Positions 8,797 through 15,566 of a stretch of 64,000 nt of DNA are shown in pieces. Position 1 is the first letter of the stretch. Each line of letters starts with the position of its first letter. The notes below the pieces were generated by a model that saw only the letters and a list, made by a program, of their open reading frames with translations, made no database searches and was not told the DNA's origin. This DNA is from Pedobacter sp. ISL-64 (GTDB taxonomy: Bacteria; Bacteroidota; Bacteroidia; Sphingobacteriales; Sphingobacteriaceae): assembly GCF_018613605.1 (NCBI RefSeq), contig NZ_JAGGPU010000010.1:123946-187945 (forward strand). Direction: 5' to 3'. The position numbers and the translations under genes are program-made.

Positions 8797-9477
8797 TTAG
8801 GCAAGGAGTTTTAATAATTCTTCTGCAACTTTTTCTGATGAGGCCGGATTTTGTCCGGTAATCAATAAGCCGTCAACCACAGCATAGGGATTCCAATCAG
8901 CGATTTTGCTGTAATGCCCGCCGTTTTTTACCAACATATCCTCAACCAGGAAAGGCACTACTTTTGTTAATTGTACGGCCTCTTCTTCAGTATTGGTAAA
9001 TCCGGTTACATTTTTGTCTTTCACCAGGTATTCGCCATTCACTTTTACATCTTTAAGTACCCCTGGCGCATGACAAACGAAAGCAACTGGCTTATTGGCG
9101 GTATAAAATTCGGTTATGAGTTGCTGCGAGATTGTGCTTTCTGCTAAATCCCAAAGTGGTCCGTGGCCACCAGGATAAAAAACTGCATCATAATCATCCA
9201 TCACTATATCGGTAAGAGGAATGGTATTTTTTAATTTGGCTAAAAGAACAGTGTCTTTTTCCATTCTTTTCGTTGTTTCGGTTTGAAAAGAAGGATCTTC
9301 ACTTTTAGGGTCAATGGGTGGCTGACCACCTTTTGGTGAGGCCAATACAATATCGATACCTTTATCGGCTAAGGCATAATATGGCGCTGCCAATTCTTCT
9401 GACCAAAAACCTGTTTTTAAACCTGTATTTCCTAATTCGTCGTGGCTTGTAAGCACGAATAAAACTTTCTTATTCAT
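8797..9477 (-). CDS. DJ-1/PfpI-like type 1 glutamine amidotransferase domain protein
   Basis: 226 residues with the class I glutamine-amidotransferase-like fold of the Hsp31/YhbO/DJ-1 group. The likely nucleophile is Cys135 in AFVCHAPGVL, followed by His136. A conserved acidic residue lies in WSEELAAPY (about residue 27-28), and the strand-turn DAVFYPGGHGP is typical. Members act as glyoxalase-III or protein/metabolite deglycase and chaperone-like stress proteins; which of these applies here cannot be read. It has its own consensus promoter (9499-9529). The Crp-type regulator gene lies just upstream on the same strand, with an 84-bp gap, and may control it. Confidence 0.92.
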   Translation of the reverse strand: MNKKVLFVLTSHDELGNTGLKTGFWSEELAAPYYALADKGIDIVLASPKGGQPPIDPKSEDPSFQTETTKRMEKDTVLLAKLKNTIPLTDIVMDDYDAVFYPGGHGPLWDLAESTISQQLITEFYTANKPVAFVCHAPGVLKDVKVNGEYLVKDKNVTGFTNTEEEAVQLTKVVPFLVEDMLVKNGGHYSKIADWNPYAVVDGLLITGQNPASSEKVAEELLKLLA

Positions 9478-9498
9478 ATTTTTTTGCTAAGTGTATTA

Positions 9499-9529
9499 CA
9501 AAATTAGTGCTCTTGAATAGGGCTGCAAA
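9499..9529 (-). promoter_or_regulatory. Consensus Bacteroidota promoter for the DJ-1-like gene
   Basis: On the minus strand TTTG (9529-9526) is followed after exactly 19 nt by TAATTTTG (9506-9499), a perfect match to TTTG-N19-TAnnTTTG. The start codon of the DJ-1-like gene lies 21 bp further on. This is the best-scoring promoter I found in the window by eye. Confidence 0.8.
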
Positions 9530-9561
9530 GGACCTCAATCACAAATTTAATGTGCGCAAAA

Positions 9562-10131
9562 TCACACTTTTGCGGAAAGCCTGCTTAAGGTTTCTCTAGA
9601 AATACCCAAGTATGCTGCGATAATAGTTTTAGAAACCCTTTGTGTAAGTTGTGGATATTGTTGCGATAATTGCTCAAAGCGTTCTCTAGGACTTGTACTA
9701 AGCAGAGATAAAATCCGTTGTTGTAAGGCTATATAACCAAAGCTATTTTTCACTCTGAAGAAATGCTCCATTTTATGGTGTTCAGCGCATACTTTGTCTA
9801 AGCTTTCCTTGGTAATGGCCAATAATTCTACATCTTCTAAGCAGCTGATGTTAGTAATTGAGTTTACATTGCTGTAAAAAGCCCTGAAATCAGATATCCA
9901 CCAGTTTTCCATGGCAAATTGTATAATATATTCCTTACCGTTGGCATCGGTGAAAGTGGCTTTTAAAAGCCCTTTAATTACGAAATAGATATTTTTAACA
10001 GGTTCATCTTCCTGGATCAAATATTGGTGTTTTTTGAGCTTTTTAAGCCTGAAATGGGCAATTATAGGTTCAAATTCTTGATCGGTAAGCGGGATGATTT
10101 CTTCGAGGTGTGCTTTTAATTCAAAACTCAT
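9562..10131 (-). CDS. Crp/Fnr family transcriptional regulator
   Basis: 189 residues. Residues about 15-115 form a cyclic-nucleotide-binding type beta-roll (KKHQYLIQEDEPVKNIYFVIKGLLKATF...EYIIQFAMENWW). The C-terminal helix-turn-helix is visible in AAYLGISRETLSRLSAK. The phosphate-binding cassette residues of true cAMP receptors are not evident and there is no Fnr-type Cys cluster, so the ligand is unknown; this short form is very common in Bacteroidota. It is adjacent to the DJ-1-like stress gene, which suggests but does not prove regulation of that gene. Confidence 0.93.
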   Translation of the reverse strand: MSFELKAHLEEIIPLTDQEFEPIIAHFRLKKLKKHQYLIQEDEPVKNIYFVIKGLLKATFTDANGKEYIIQFAMENWWISDFRAFYSNVNSITNISCLEDVELLAITKESLDKVCAEHHKMEHFFRVKNSFGYIALQQRILSLLSTSPRERFEQLSQQYPQLTQRVSKTIIAAYLGISRETLSRLSAKV

Positions 10132-10164
10132 GCTATAAATTTAGCTAATCTGAATTATAGGTAT

Positions 10165-10196
10165 AAAATAAAAGCGCCAATTGGCGCTTTTATTTT
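10165..10196 (-). terminator. Terminator of the small lipoprotein gene
   Basis: A perfect palindrome, AAAAGCGCCAA/TTGGCGCTTTT, flanked by A-rich and T-rich runs, lies just 3' of the lipoprotein gene. Its symmetry would let it work on both strands, but only the minus-strand gene ends here. It also lies in the leader region of the Crp-type gene. Confidence 0.85.
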
Positions 10197-10205
10197 TATT
10201 AAGAA

Positions 10206-10589
10206 TTATCGGGTACAATTGGCTGTCCAGGTTTGGCCATCTTTTGAAACCAAAATTTTAAGGGTACTGGCATCAATACTGATACCGGTTAAGCCTGACC
10301 CAATACTAACATAACTGTTGTCGCCTGTTTTCTCAAACTTTACACCTGTAATATCAGGAATGCCACTGCCAAAGTAAAAATTATACGTTTCGCCCACTTT
10401 GCTTACGGTTACTTTACCATCACTACTGTTAATGGTAGTTTCGTTACTACGGTAAGAAACCGTTCCTTTGTAGGTACCCACAAAGAAGTCTCGATCTGCT
10501 GGATCGGTATCTTTTTTACATGATACCATTACCGTTAATGCTATTAGAAGCATGCTGAAAATTTGAACTGTCTTTTTCATCTCTTTCAC
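10206..10589 (-). CDS. Small lipoprotein, lipocalin-like beta-strand pattern
   Basis: 127 residues. The N-terminus is a lipoprotein signal ending TVMVSC, with Cys24 lipidated, followed by KKDTDP. The rest is Gly/Ser/Thr-rich with alternating strands (FFVGTYKGTVSYRS, KVTVSKVGETYNFYFG, SYVSIGSGLTGISIDAS), which resembles small beta-barrel lipoproteins of Bacteroidota. No specific family is recognised and no ligand site is visible. Likely attached to a membrane facing the periplasm or outside. It is monocistronic, with a strong terminator directly downstream. Confidence 0.8.
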   Translation of the reverse strand: MKEMKKTVQIFSMLLIALTVMVSCKKDTDPADRDFFVGTYKGTVSYRSNETTINSSDGKVTVSKVGETYNFYFGSGIPDITGVKFEKTGDNSYVSIGSGLTGISIDASTLKILVSKDGQTWTANCTR

Positions 10590-10925
10590 TTTTTTATTTT
10601 AAATAGGTAATAAATGTAACATGGCTATGACAATGACTATGCCAAACGGGTCATTAATGCTCAAAAAATAGTGAGATGCAGAATAAAAACAACATAAAAA
10701 TGTATATTTAATACGCTGTTTAATAGGTTTTTATAATTGCAATTGGTGGCGTTTTTCACTCCTGCTGCACATAATAGATTTTTTACAGCTACTTGCGCTC
10801 ACAAATAAATAAAACTGTTCAGTTTAGAAGAACATTGCTTATTTATTGAAATTGATATAGACCGATATTTGAAGAAAAAGGTAATTTTTACCGCTCAAAG
10901 AAATCAAAAAGCAATATATTTCACG
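10590..10925. other. Intergenic, AT-rich, nothing recognised
   Basis: About 336 bp between the lipoprotein gene and the SanA-like gene. It probably contains the promoter of the lipoprotein gene on the minus strand (TACATTTA near 10614, one mismatch to the -7 consensus). I see no gene, repeat or clear hairpin. Confidence 0.5.
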
Positions 10926-11582
10926 TTATTCCTTGGTATAATTTGAAGGTCCGTTAATGTCTACCGTTTTGCCTAAAAAGTGTGGTTTTCTACCAATTAA
11001 AATATCAATTGTCGATTTTACAACGGCAAAATATTCTCTAAAAGAAGCATATTTGTAACCCTGATACGTTCCTTGATCGGCAGCAAAGCCATATGATTTG
11101 ACGCCCAATTTATTCCCAATATTGATACACCGGTTTAAATGATATTTTTGTGAAACCAGAATGGCCGTATCAACCTTGAAGATATATTTAGATCTATATA
11201 AGGTAGAGTAGCTATCAAAGCCCGCGTAATCAAGATAGATCTTATTGGTATCAACACCGTGCTGATAACAGTAAAGTTTCATCACTGTTAACTCGTCATG
11301 TTCATCGCTACCGTTGTCGCCAGATAACAAAATTTTATCAATTTTATTGTTTTTATAAAGTTCGATACCAGCATCGAGCCTATCTTTTAAGTATTTGCTA
11401 GGTTTATTATTGTTAATGCCTGCTCCGAAAATAATGGCCACTTTGGTTCCTGGTGTGTCTTTTTCTTTTGAAAAAATTACTGGATCAGTTTGAGATTTTA
11501 CCAATAAATTTATACCCAACACTACAATAATGCCCAATAAGGAGGCATAGATTAGCAATTTTATGATTTTTTTAGTCTTCAT
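10926..11582 (-). CDS. SanA/YdcF-like DUF218 membrane protein
   Basis: 218 residues. One N-terminal membrane helix (about residues 8-28, LLIYASLLGIIVVLGINLLV) is followed by a DUF218 (ElyC/SanA/YdcF) domain. Family blocks are visible: AIIFGAG, RLDAGIELYKNNKIDKILLSGDNG, DELTVMKLYCYQHGV, YDSYSTLYRSKYIF-like and LVSQKYHLNRCINI. The layout matches SanA, linked in enterobacteria to envelope barrier function. The domain would sit in the periplasm. It stands alone, with no partner genes. Confidence 0.9.
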   Translation of the reverse strand: MKTKKIIKLLIYASLLGIIVVLGINLLVKSQTDPVIFSKEKDTPGTKVAIIFGAGINNNKPSKYLKDRLDAGIELYKNNKIDKILLSGDNGSDEHDELTVMKLYCYQHGVDTNKIYLDYAGFDSYSTLYRSKYIFKVDTAILVSQKYHLNRCINIGNKLGVKSYGFAADQGTYQGYKYASFREYFAVVKSTIDILIGRKPHFLGKTVDINGPSNYTKE

Positions 11583-11676
11583 GAATTAAACGGTAGTAAT
11601 ATTTATCTCTTAAAGATAGCTAAAGGCAAAACGGATTATCACATGTATTTAAAAATTGATTTTCTGCAAATCTTTT

Positions 11677-13215
11677 TTACCCTGCCCAACCATCCCTATC
11701 TAAACTCCTATAATTGATGGATTCTGCTAAATGCTCGAGCTCTACATTTTCACTTCCGGCTAAATCGGCAATGGTTCGGGCCACTTTTAAAATCCTATCG
11801 TAAGCACGGGCCGATAATCCTAGCCTTTCCATTGCGGTTTTTAATAAAGTAGTACCTGATTCGCTGATCTGGCATACTTTACGCACCATTTTCGGGCTCA
11901 TTTGGGCGTTGCAATGCAACTCCTCTTTATCAAGAAAACGTTTGTCCTGAACTTCCCGGGCTTTAATTACACGTTCCCTAATGAGGTTGCTTCGTTCTGT
12001 GTTGGCTGTGGAGGCTAATTCTGTAAAATTAACCGGCGTTACTTCTACATGAAGATCAATCCTGTCTAGAAGCGGTCCGGATATTTTACTCAGGTACTTT
12101 TGAACCACGCCTGGTGCGCAAACACAATCTTTCTCCGGATGGTTGTAAAAACCGCACGGGCAGGGATTCATTGAGGCCACCAGCATAAAGCTAGCCGGAT
12201 ACTCTACCGAAAATCTTGCCCTTGCTATAGCCACTTTACGGTCTTCTAAAGGTTGACGCATTACCTCTAAAACAGTGCGTTTAAACTCAGGTAGCTCATC
12301 TAAAAACAAAACGCCGTTATGGGCCAGCGATATTTCTCCGGGCTGTGGGTTTATTCCCCCGCCCACTAAAGCAACATCGCTAATGGTATGGTGTGGGGAG
12401 CGGTACGGACGGATGGTCATTAAAGCATCGGCAGCAGAAAGTTTCCCGGCAACGGAGTGGATTTTCGTGGTTTCTAAAGCTTCATTTAAATTTAATGGGG
12501 GTAAGATAGTTGGCAGGCGCTTGGCTAGCATGGTTTTGCCTGCCCCTGGCGGACCGATTAAAATAACATTGTGACCACCTGCTGCAGCAATTTCCAATGC
12601 TCTTTTAATATTTTCCTGGCCTTTAACATCGGCAAAATCGTGCTCGTAATTATTGATGTTTTTTAAGAATTCTTCTTTCGTATTAATTTTAACCTGTTCT
12701 AGTGTTTCACTCTTATTAAAGAAAGCAATTACCTGAGCCAGGTTTTCTACGCCATAGGCAATTAAATCGTTTACAATACCAGCCTCGCGAACATTTTGTT
12801 TCGGTAAGATGAAACCTTTAAAACCGTCTTGCTGTGCTTGGATCGCGATTGGTAAGGCGCCTTTAATGGGTTGAATGGTTCCGTCTAAAGAGAGTTCGCC
12901 CATGATGAAATAGTCGTCCAGTTCGTCGGCAGGAATTTGCCCTGATGCTGCTAAAATGCCGATGGCTATTGGGAGGTCGTAGGATGAGCCTTCTTTTTTG
13001 ATATCTGCAGGTGCTAAATTGACTACAATTTTCTGCTTCGGCATACGGAACCCCGAAATATTAATGGCGCTGGCCACACGTTGAAGACTTTCTTTTACCG
13101 CATTATCTGGCAGGCCTACCATATAGTATTTTGTACCCGCACTAATATTCACTTCGATTGTTATGGTTAGTGCATTTACGCCATAAACAGCACTCCCGTA
13201 TGTTTTTACAAGCAT
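11677..13215 (-). CDS. comM: ComM/YifB-type Mg-chelatase-like AAA ATPase
   Basis: 512 residues. The N-terminal ChlI-like domain (about 20-145, VGLPDNAVKESLQRV) is followed by an AAA+ Mg-chelatase domain with Walker A G221PPGAGKT228 and Walker B in LFLDELPEF. A Cys-rich insert (NPCPCGFYNHPEKDCVCAP) and the C-terminal Mg_chelatase_C domain with SARAYDRILKVARTIADL follow. ComM is a helicase that promotes branch migration during natural transformation, so the protein probably acts in recombination. Full length, monocistronic. Confidence 0.95.
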   Translation of the reverse strand: MLVKTYGSAVYGVNALTITIEVNISAGTKYYMVGLPDNAVKESLQRVASAINISGFRMPKQKIVVNLAPADIKKEGSSYDLPIAIGILAASGQIPADELDDYFIMGELSLDGTIQPIKGALPIAIQAQQDGFKGFILPKQNVREAGIVNDLIAYGVENLAQVIAFFNKSETLEQVKINTKEEFLKNINNYEHDFADVKGQENIKRALEIAAAGGHNVILIGPPGAGKTMLAKRLPTILPPLNLNEALETTKIHSVAGKLSAADALMTIRPYRSPHHTISDVALVGGGINPQPGEISLAHNGVLFLDELPEFKRTVLEVMRQPLEDRKVAIARARFSVEYPASFMLVASMNPCPCGFYNHPEKDCVCAPGVVQKYLSKISGPLLDRIDLHVEVTPVNFTELASTANTERSNLIRERVIKAREVQDKRFLDKEELHCNAQMSPKMVRKVCQISESGTTLLKTAMERLGLSARAYDRILKVARTIADLAGSENVELEHLAESINYRSLDRDGWAG

Positions 13216-13322
13216 TGATTTTAATTAAAATAAATTCGGATGTAAATTATTCGGGATGAATATTGATTTAGGCTAATATAATTAATAATCTTTAATTTTA
13301 GTTAACTATTAAAATACTAATA

Positions 13323-13751
13323 ATGCCGAAAATTTTAGCAGTTATACTTTTCCTGATTTCGTGCCAACAACTTTATTCACAGGAGAGAAGTGATACGATT
13401 AAAATAGATCTGATAAAAACACAGGAAAACTATGTTTACTGGCCAAATGAAGTAGATACGTCTGCTCACTTTCCTAATGAAGAAACAGCATGGAACAGAT
13501 ATCTTTTAACTAATTCAAGATATGCTGAATTGCCTAAAAAGGATAGAGCTATTGGAAAGGTTTATTTATCATTTGTAATTGAAAAGGATGGTAGAATAAC
13601 AGATGTAGTAGTTAAGCGGGGTTTAAATTTTAAGTGCGATGAAGAAGCATTGCGGTTACTGAGAACTTCTGAAATGTGGATTCCAGCAACTTTAAAATCC
13701 AGAAAAGTGCGGTCAAAGGGAAATGTCAGTATTAATTTTGGATTGAATTAG
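13323..13751 (+). CDS. Secreted protein with TonB C-terminal-like domain
   Basis: 142 residues. Signal peptide MPKILAVILFLISCQQLYSQ, with likely cleavage after YSQ. Residues about 70-140 (GKVYLSFVIEKDGRITDVVVKRGLNFKCDEEALRLLRTSEMW) match the TonB C-terminal domain. It lacks the transmembrane anchor and proline-rich spacer of a working TonB, so it is probably one of the stand-alone periplasmic TonB_C proteins common in Bacteroidota. Not linked to ExbB/ExbD. Role unknown. Confidence 0.85.
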   Translation: MPKILAVILFLISCQQLYSQERSDTIKIDLIKTQENYVYWPNEVDTSAHFPNEETAWNRYLLTNSRYAELPKKDRAIGKVYLSFVIEKDGRITDVVVKRGLNFKCDEEALRLLRTSEMWIPATLKSRKVRSKGNVSINFGLN

Positions 13752-13797
13752 GTTGATCAAACTGTCTGTGTTAAATAAACCTGATTGGACGAATGCC

Positions 13798-13855
13798 GAT
13801 TTCTTCTATCGGCAGAAGGGAAAGCAGGACTGAACCCTGCTATGGAAAGCTGAAC
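13798..13855. repeat. Hairpin-rich intergenic element
   Basis: Short stems are visible: GCCGAT...ATCGGC and AGCAGGACTGAACCCTGCT. The string GGGAAAGCAGGACTGAACCC is similar to GCGGAAAGAGGGACCGAACCC-type sequence at 25105, which suggests two copies of a dispersed element. Confidence 0.4.
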
Positions 13856-13881
13856 CCTCATTTCCAAAACCATAAAACAAA

Positions 13882-13909
13882 AAATCCCAACCATTACTGA
13901 TTGGGATTT
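13882..13909 (-). terminator. Terminator hairpin downstream of ffh
   Basis: AAATCCCAA and TTGGGATTT pair around a 10-nt loop. Read on the minus strand, the stem is followed by TTTTTGTTTT, so it suits termination of transcription coming from ffh. It may also stop the convergent TonB_C gene. Confidence 0.75.
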
Positions 13910-13923
13910 GTATTATTTGAGAA

Positions 13924-13949
13924 GATGCTGAAACAAGTTCAGCATGACG
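13924..13949. repeat. Short REP-like hairpin
   Basis: GATGCTGAA and TTCAGCATG pair around ACAAG. It resembles one arm of the palindrome at 18000 and the short hairpin at 25192, which has the same ACAAG loop. Confidence 0.55.
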
Positions 13950-13993
13950 CTGTAGGTTGCGATCGGGATTTGTATTTTCACGAAGAATAAGGC

Positions 13994-14042
13994 CTTACGC
14001 CCTAAACTCTAAACCCTCTACCCTAAACCTTCTAAACTATCT
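13994..14042. repeat. Heptamer-phased CCTAAAC tract
   Basis: Seven consecutive 7-nt units (CTTACGC, CCTAAAC, TCTAAAC, CCTCTAC, CCTAAAC, CTTCTAA, ACTATCT) run up to and over the ffh stop codon. The period is exact although units vary. Confidence 0.65.
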
Positions 14043-15374
14043 GCCAAATGGCATTTTAGGCATACCTTTCATCATTGCTGCTGCGGCTGCCGGGTTAGAA
14101 AACTGCTTCATCATTTTACGCATATCTTCAAACTGTTTAATCAGCTTAGTAACTTCTTCTACCTTGCTGCCCGAACCTTTTGCAATACGTAAACGGCGGC
14201 TTTGCTGGATACTATCTGGGTTTTCTTTTTCAAATGGGGTCATTGAATTAATAATGGCCTCGATTGATTTAAAGGCATCATCCTGGATATCTACATTCTT
14301 CATCATTTTACCAACACCCGGTATCATACCCATCAAATCTTTCATGTTACCCATTTTCTTGATCTGCTGAATCTGGTTGTAGAAATCATTGAAATCGAAT
14401 TTATTCTTGCGGATTTTTTTCTGAAGTTCTGCTGCCTCTTTCTCATCGAACTGCATCTGTGCACGTTCAACAAGCGAAACCACATCACCCATACCCAAAA
14501 TACGCGATGCCATACGGTCTGGATAGAAAACATCAAGTGCTTCCATTTTCTCGCCGGTACCGATAAATTTAATTGGCTTGTTTACTACCGATTTAATTGA
14601 AAGCGCTGCCCCACCGCGGGTATCGCCATCTAATTTGGTTAAAACAACGCCTGTAAAATCAAGTCTGTCATTAAATACTTTGGCTGTATTTACCGCATCC
14701 TGACCGGTCATCGAATCTACTACGAATAAAATCTCGTGCGGCTGAGTTTTGGCCTTAACTTCAGATATTTCGTTCATTAAAGATTCGTCGATCGCTAAAC
14801 GACCTGCGGTATCTATAATGATTACGTTATTTCCATTTTCTTTACCATGTGCAATACCTTCTAAAGCAATGCCAACAGGATCGTTTGAGGCACGGTTAGC
14901 GTAAACTGAAACACCAACCGAGGTTCCTAAAACCTCCAATTGATCTACAGCCGCCGGGCGGTACATATCGCCAGCAACCAATAAAGGTTTTTTACCTTTG
15001 CCTTTTAAATGCAAAGCCAGTTTACCCGCGAAAGTAGTTTTACCCGCACCGTTTAAACCAGCAATTAAGATAATGGTAGGATTTGCTTTAGTATCTAACT
15101 CTGTAACTTCGCCACCCATTAAGGCTGCAAGTTCATCGTTCATTATTTTGGTAAGCAATTGACCCGGAGAAACGGCTGTAAGCACGTTTTGCCCCAAAGC
15201 TTTTTGCCTCACATCATCGGTAAATGCTTTTGCTGTTTTATAGTTAACATCGGCATCTAATAATGCTTTACGAATTTCTTTCATGGTTTCTGCCACGTTG
15301 ATTTCCGTAATGCTGCCTTGTCCTTTTAGTACTTTAAATGCTCTGTCTAGCTTGTCCTGTAAATTATCAAACAT
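14037..15374 (-). CDS. ffh: Signal recognition particle protein Ffh (SRP54)
   Basis: 445 residues. The GTPase that, with 4.5S RNA, targets nascent membrane and secreted proteins to FtsY. The N domain is at residues 1-90. The G domain has G106LNGAGKT113, DTAGR 188-192 and TKLDGD 246-251. The C-terminal M domain is Met-rich (IQQIKKMGNMKDLMGMIPGVGKMMKN and later MMKQFSNPAAAAAMMKGMPKMP). Monocistronic. A -7 box TACATTTG is at 15443-15436 on the minus strand. The 3' end runs directly into a heptamer-phased tract. Confidence 0.98.
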   Translation of the reverse strand: MFDNLQDKLDRAFKVLKGQGSITEINVAETMKEIRKALLDADVNYKTAKAFTDDVRQKALGQNVLTAVSPGQLLTKIMNDELAALMGGEVTELDTKANPTIILIAGLNGAGKTTFAGKLALHLKGKGKKPLLVAGDMYRPAAVDQLEVLGTSVGVSVYANRASNDPVGIALEGIAHGKENGNNVIIIDTAGRLAIDESLMNEISEVKAKTQPHEILFVVDSMTGQDAVNTAKVFNDRLDFTGVVLTKLDGDTRGGAALSIKSVVNKPIKFIGTGEKMEALDVFYPDRMASRILGMGDVVSLVERAQMQFDEKEAAELQKKIRKNKFDFNDFYNQIQQIKKMGNMKDLMGMIPGVGKMMKNVDIQDDAFKSIEAIINSMTPFEKENPDSIQQSRRLRIAKGSGSKVEEVTKLIKQFEDMRKMMKQFSNPAAAAAMMKGMPKMPFGR

Positions 15375-15435
15375 CTTTTTTTAAGCTAAAAGCTTCATGC
15401 CGAAAGGCAAAAAGCTACTTGTTTTTAATAAAAGG

Positions 15436-15443
15436 CAAATGTA
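15436..15443 (-). promoter_or_regulatory. -7 promoter box of ffh
   Basis: CAAATGTA on plus reads TACATTTG on minus, an exact TAnnTTTG match about 60 bp before the ffh start. A CAAA (TTTG on minus) lies at 15473-15476, but its 29-nt spacing is too long, so the -33 element is uncertain. Confidence 0.45.
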
Positions 15444-15566
15444 TCAAATTTTGCTTGTAAATCTTAGCAACTCAAAGTCAAAACTTTAGGAAGATGAATA
15501 TTAAATTTTTCTTTTGGTGCAACATTTTGCTTAAGGCGTGGTCTTATATCTAACTAACCTAAACGA

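Noticed and set aside
13323..13751. Functional TonB energy transducer
   Set aside because: It has a TonB C-terminal-like domain but no membrane anchor or proline-rich spacer, and a cleavable signal peptide instead.
13994..14042. Telomere-like CCCTAAA repeats as a sign of a linear replicon or eukaryotic DNA
   Set aside because: Units are degenerate, the tract is 49 bp long and internal, and neighbours are ordinary bacterial genes.
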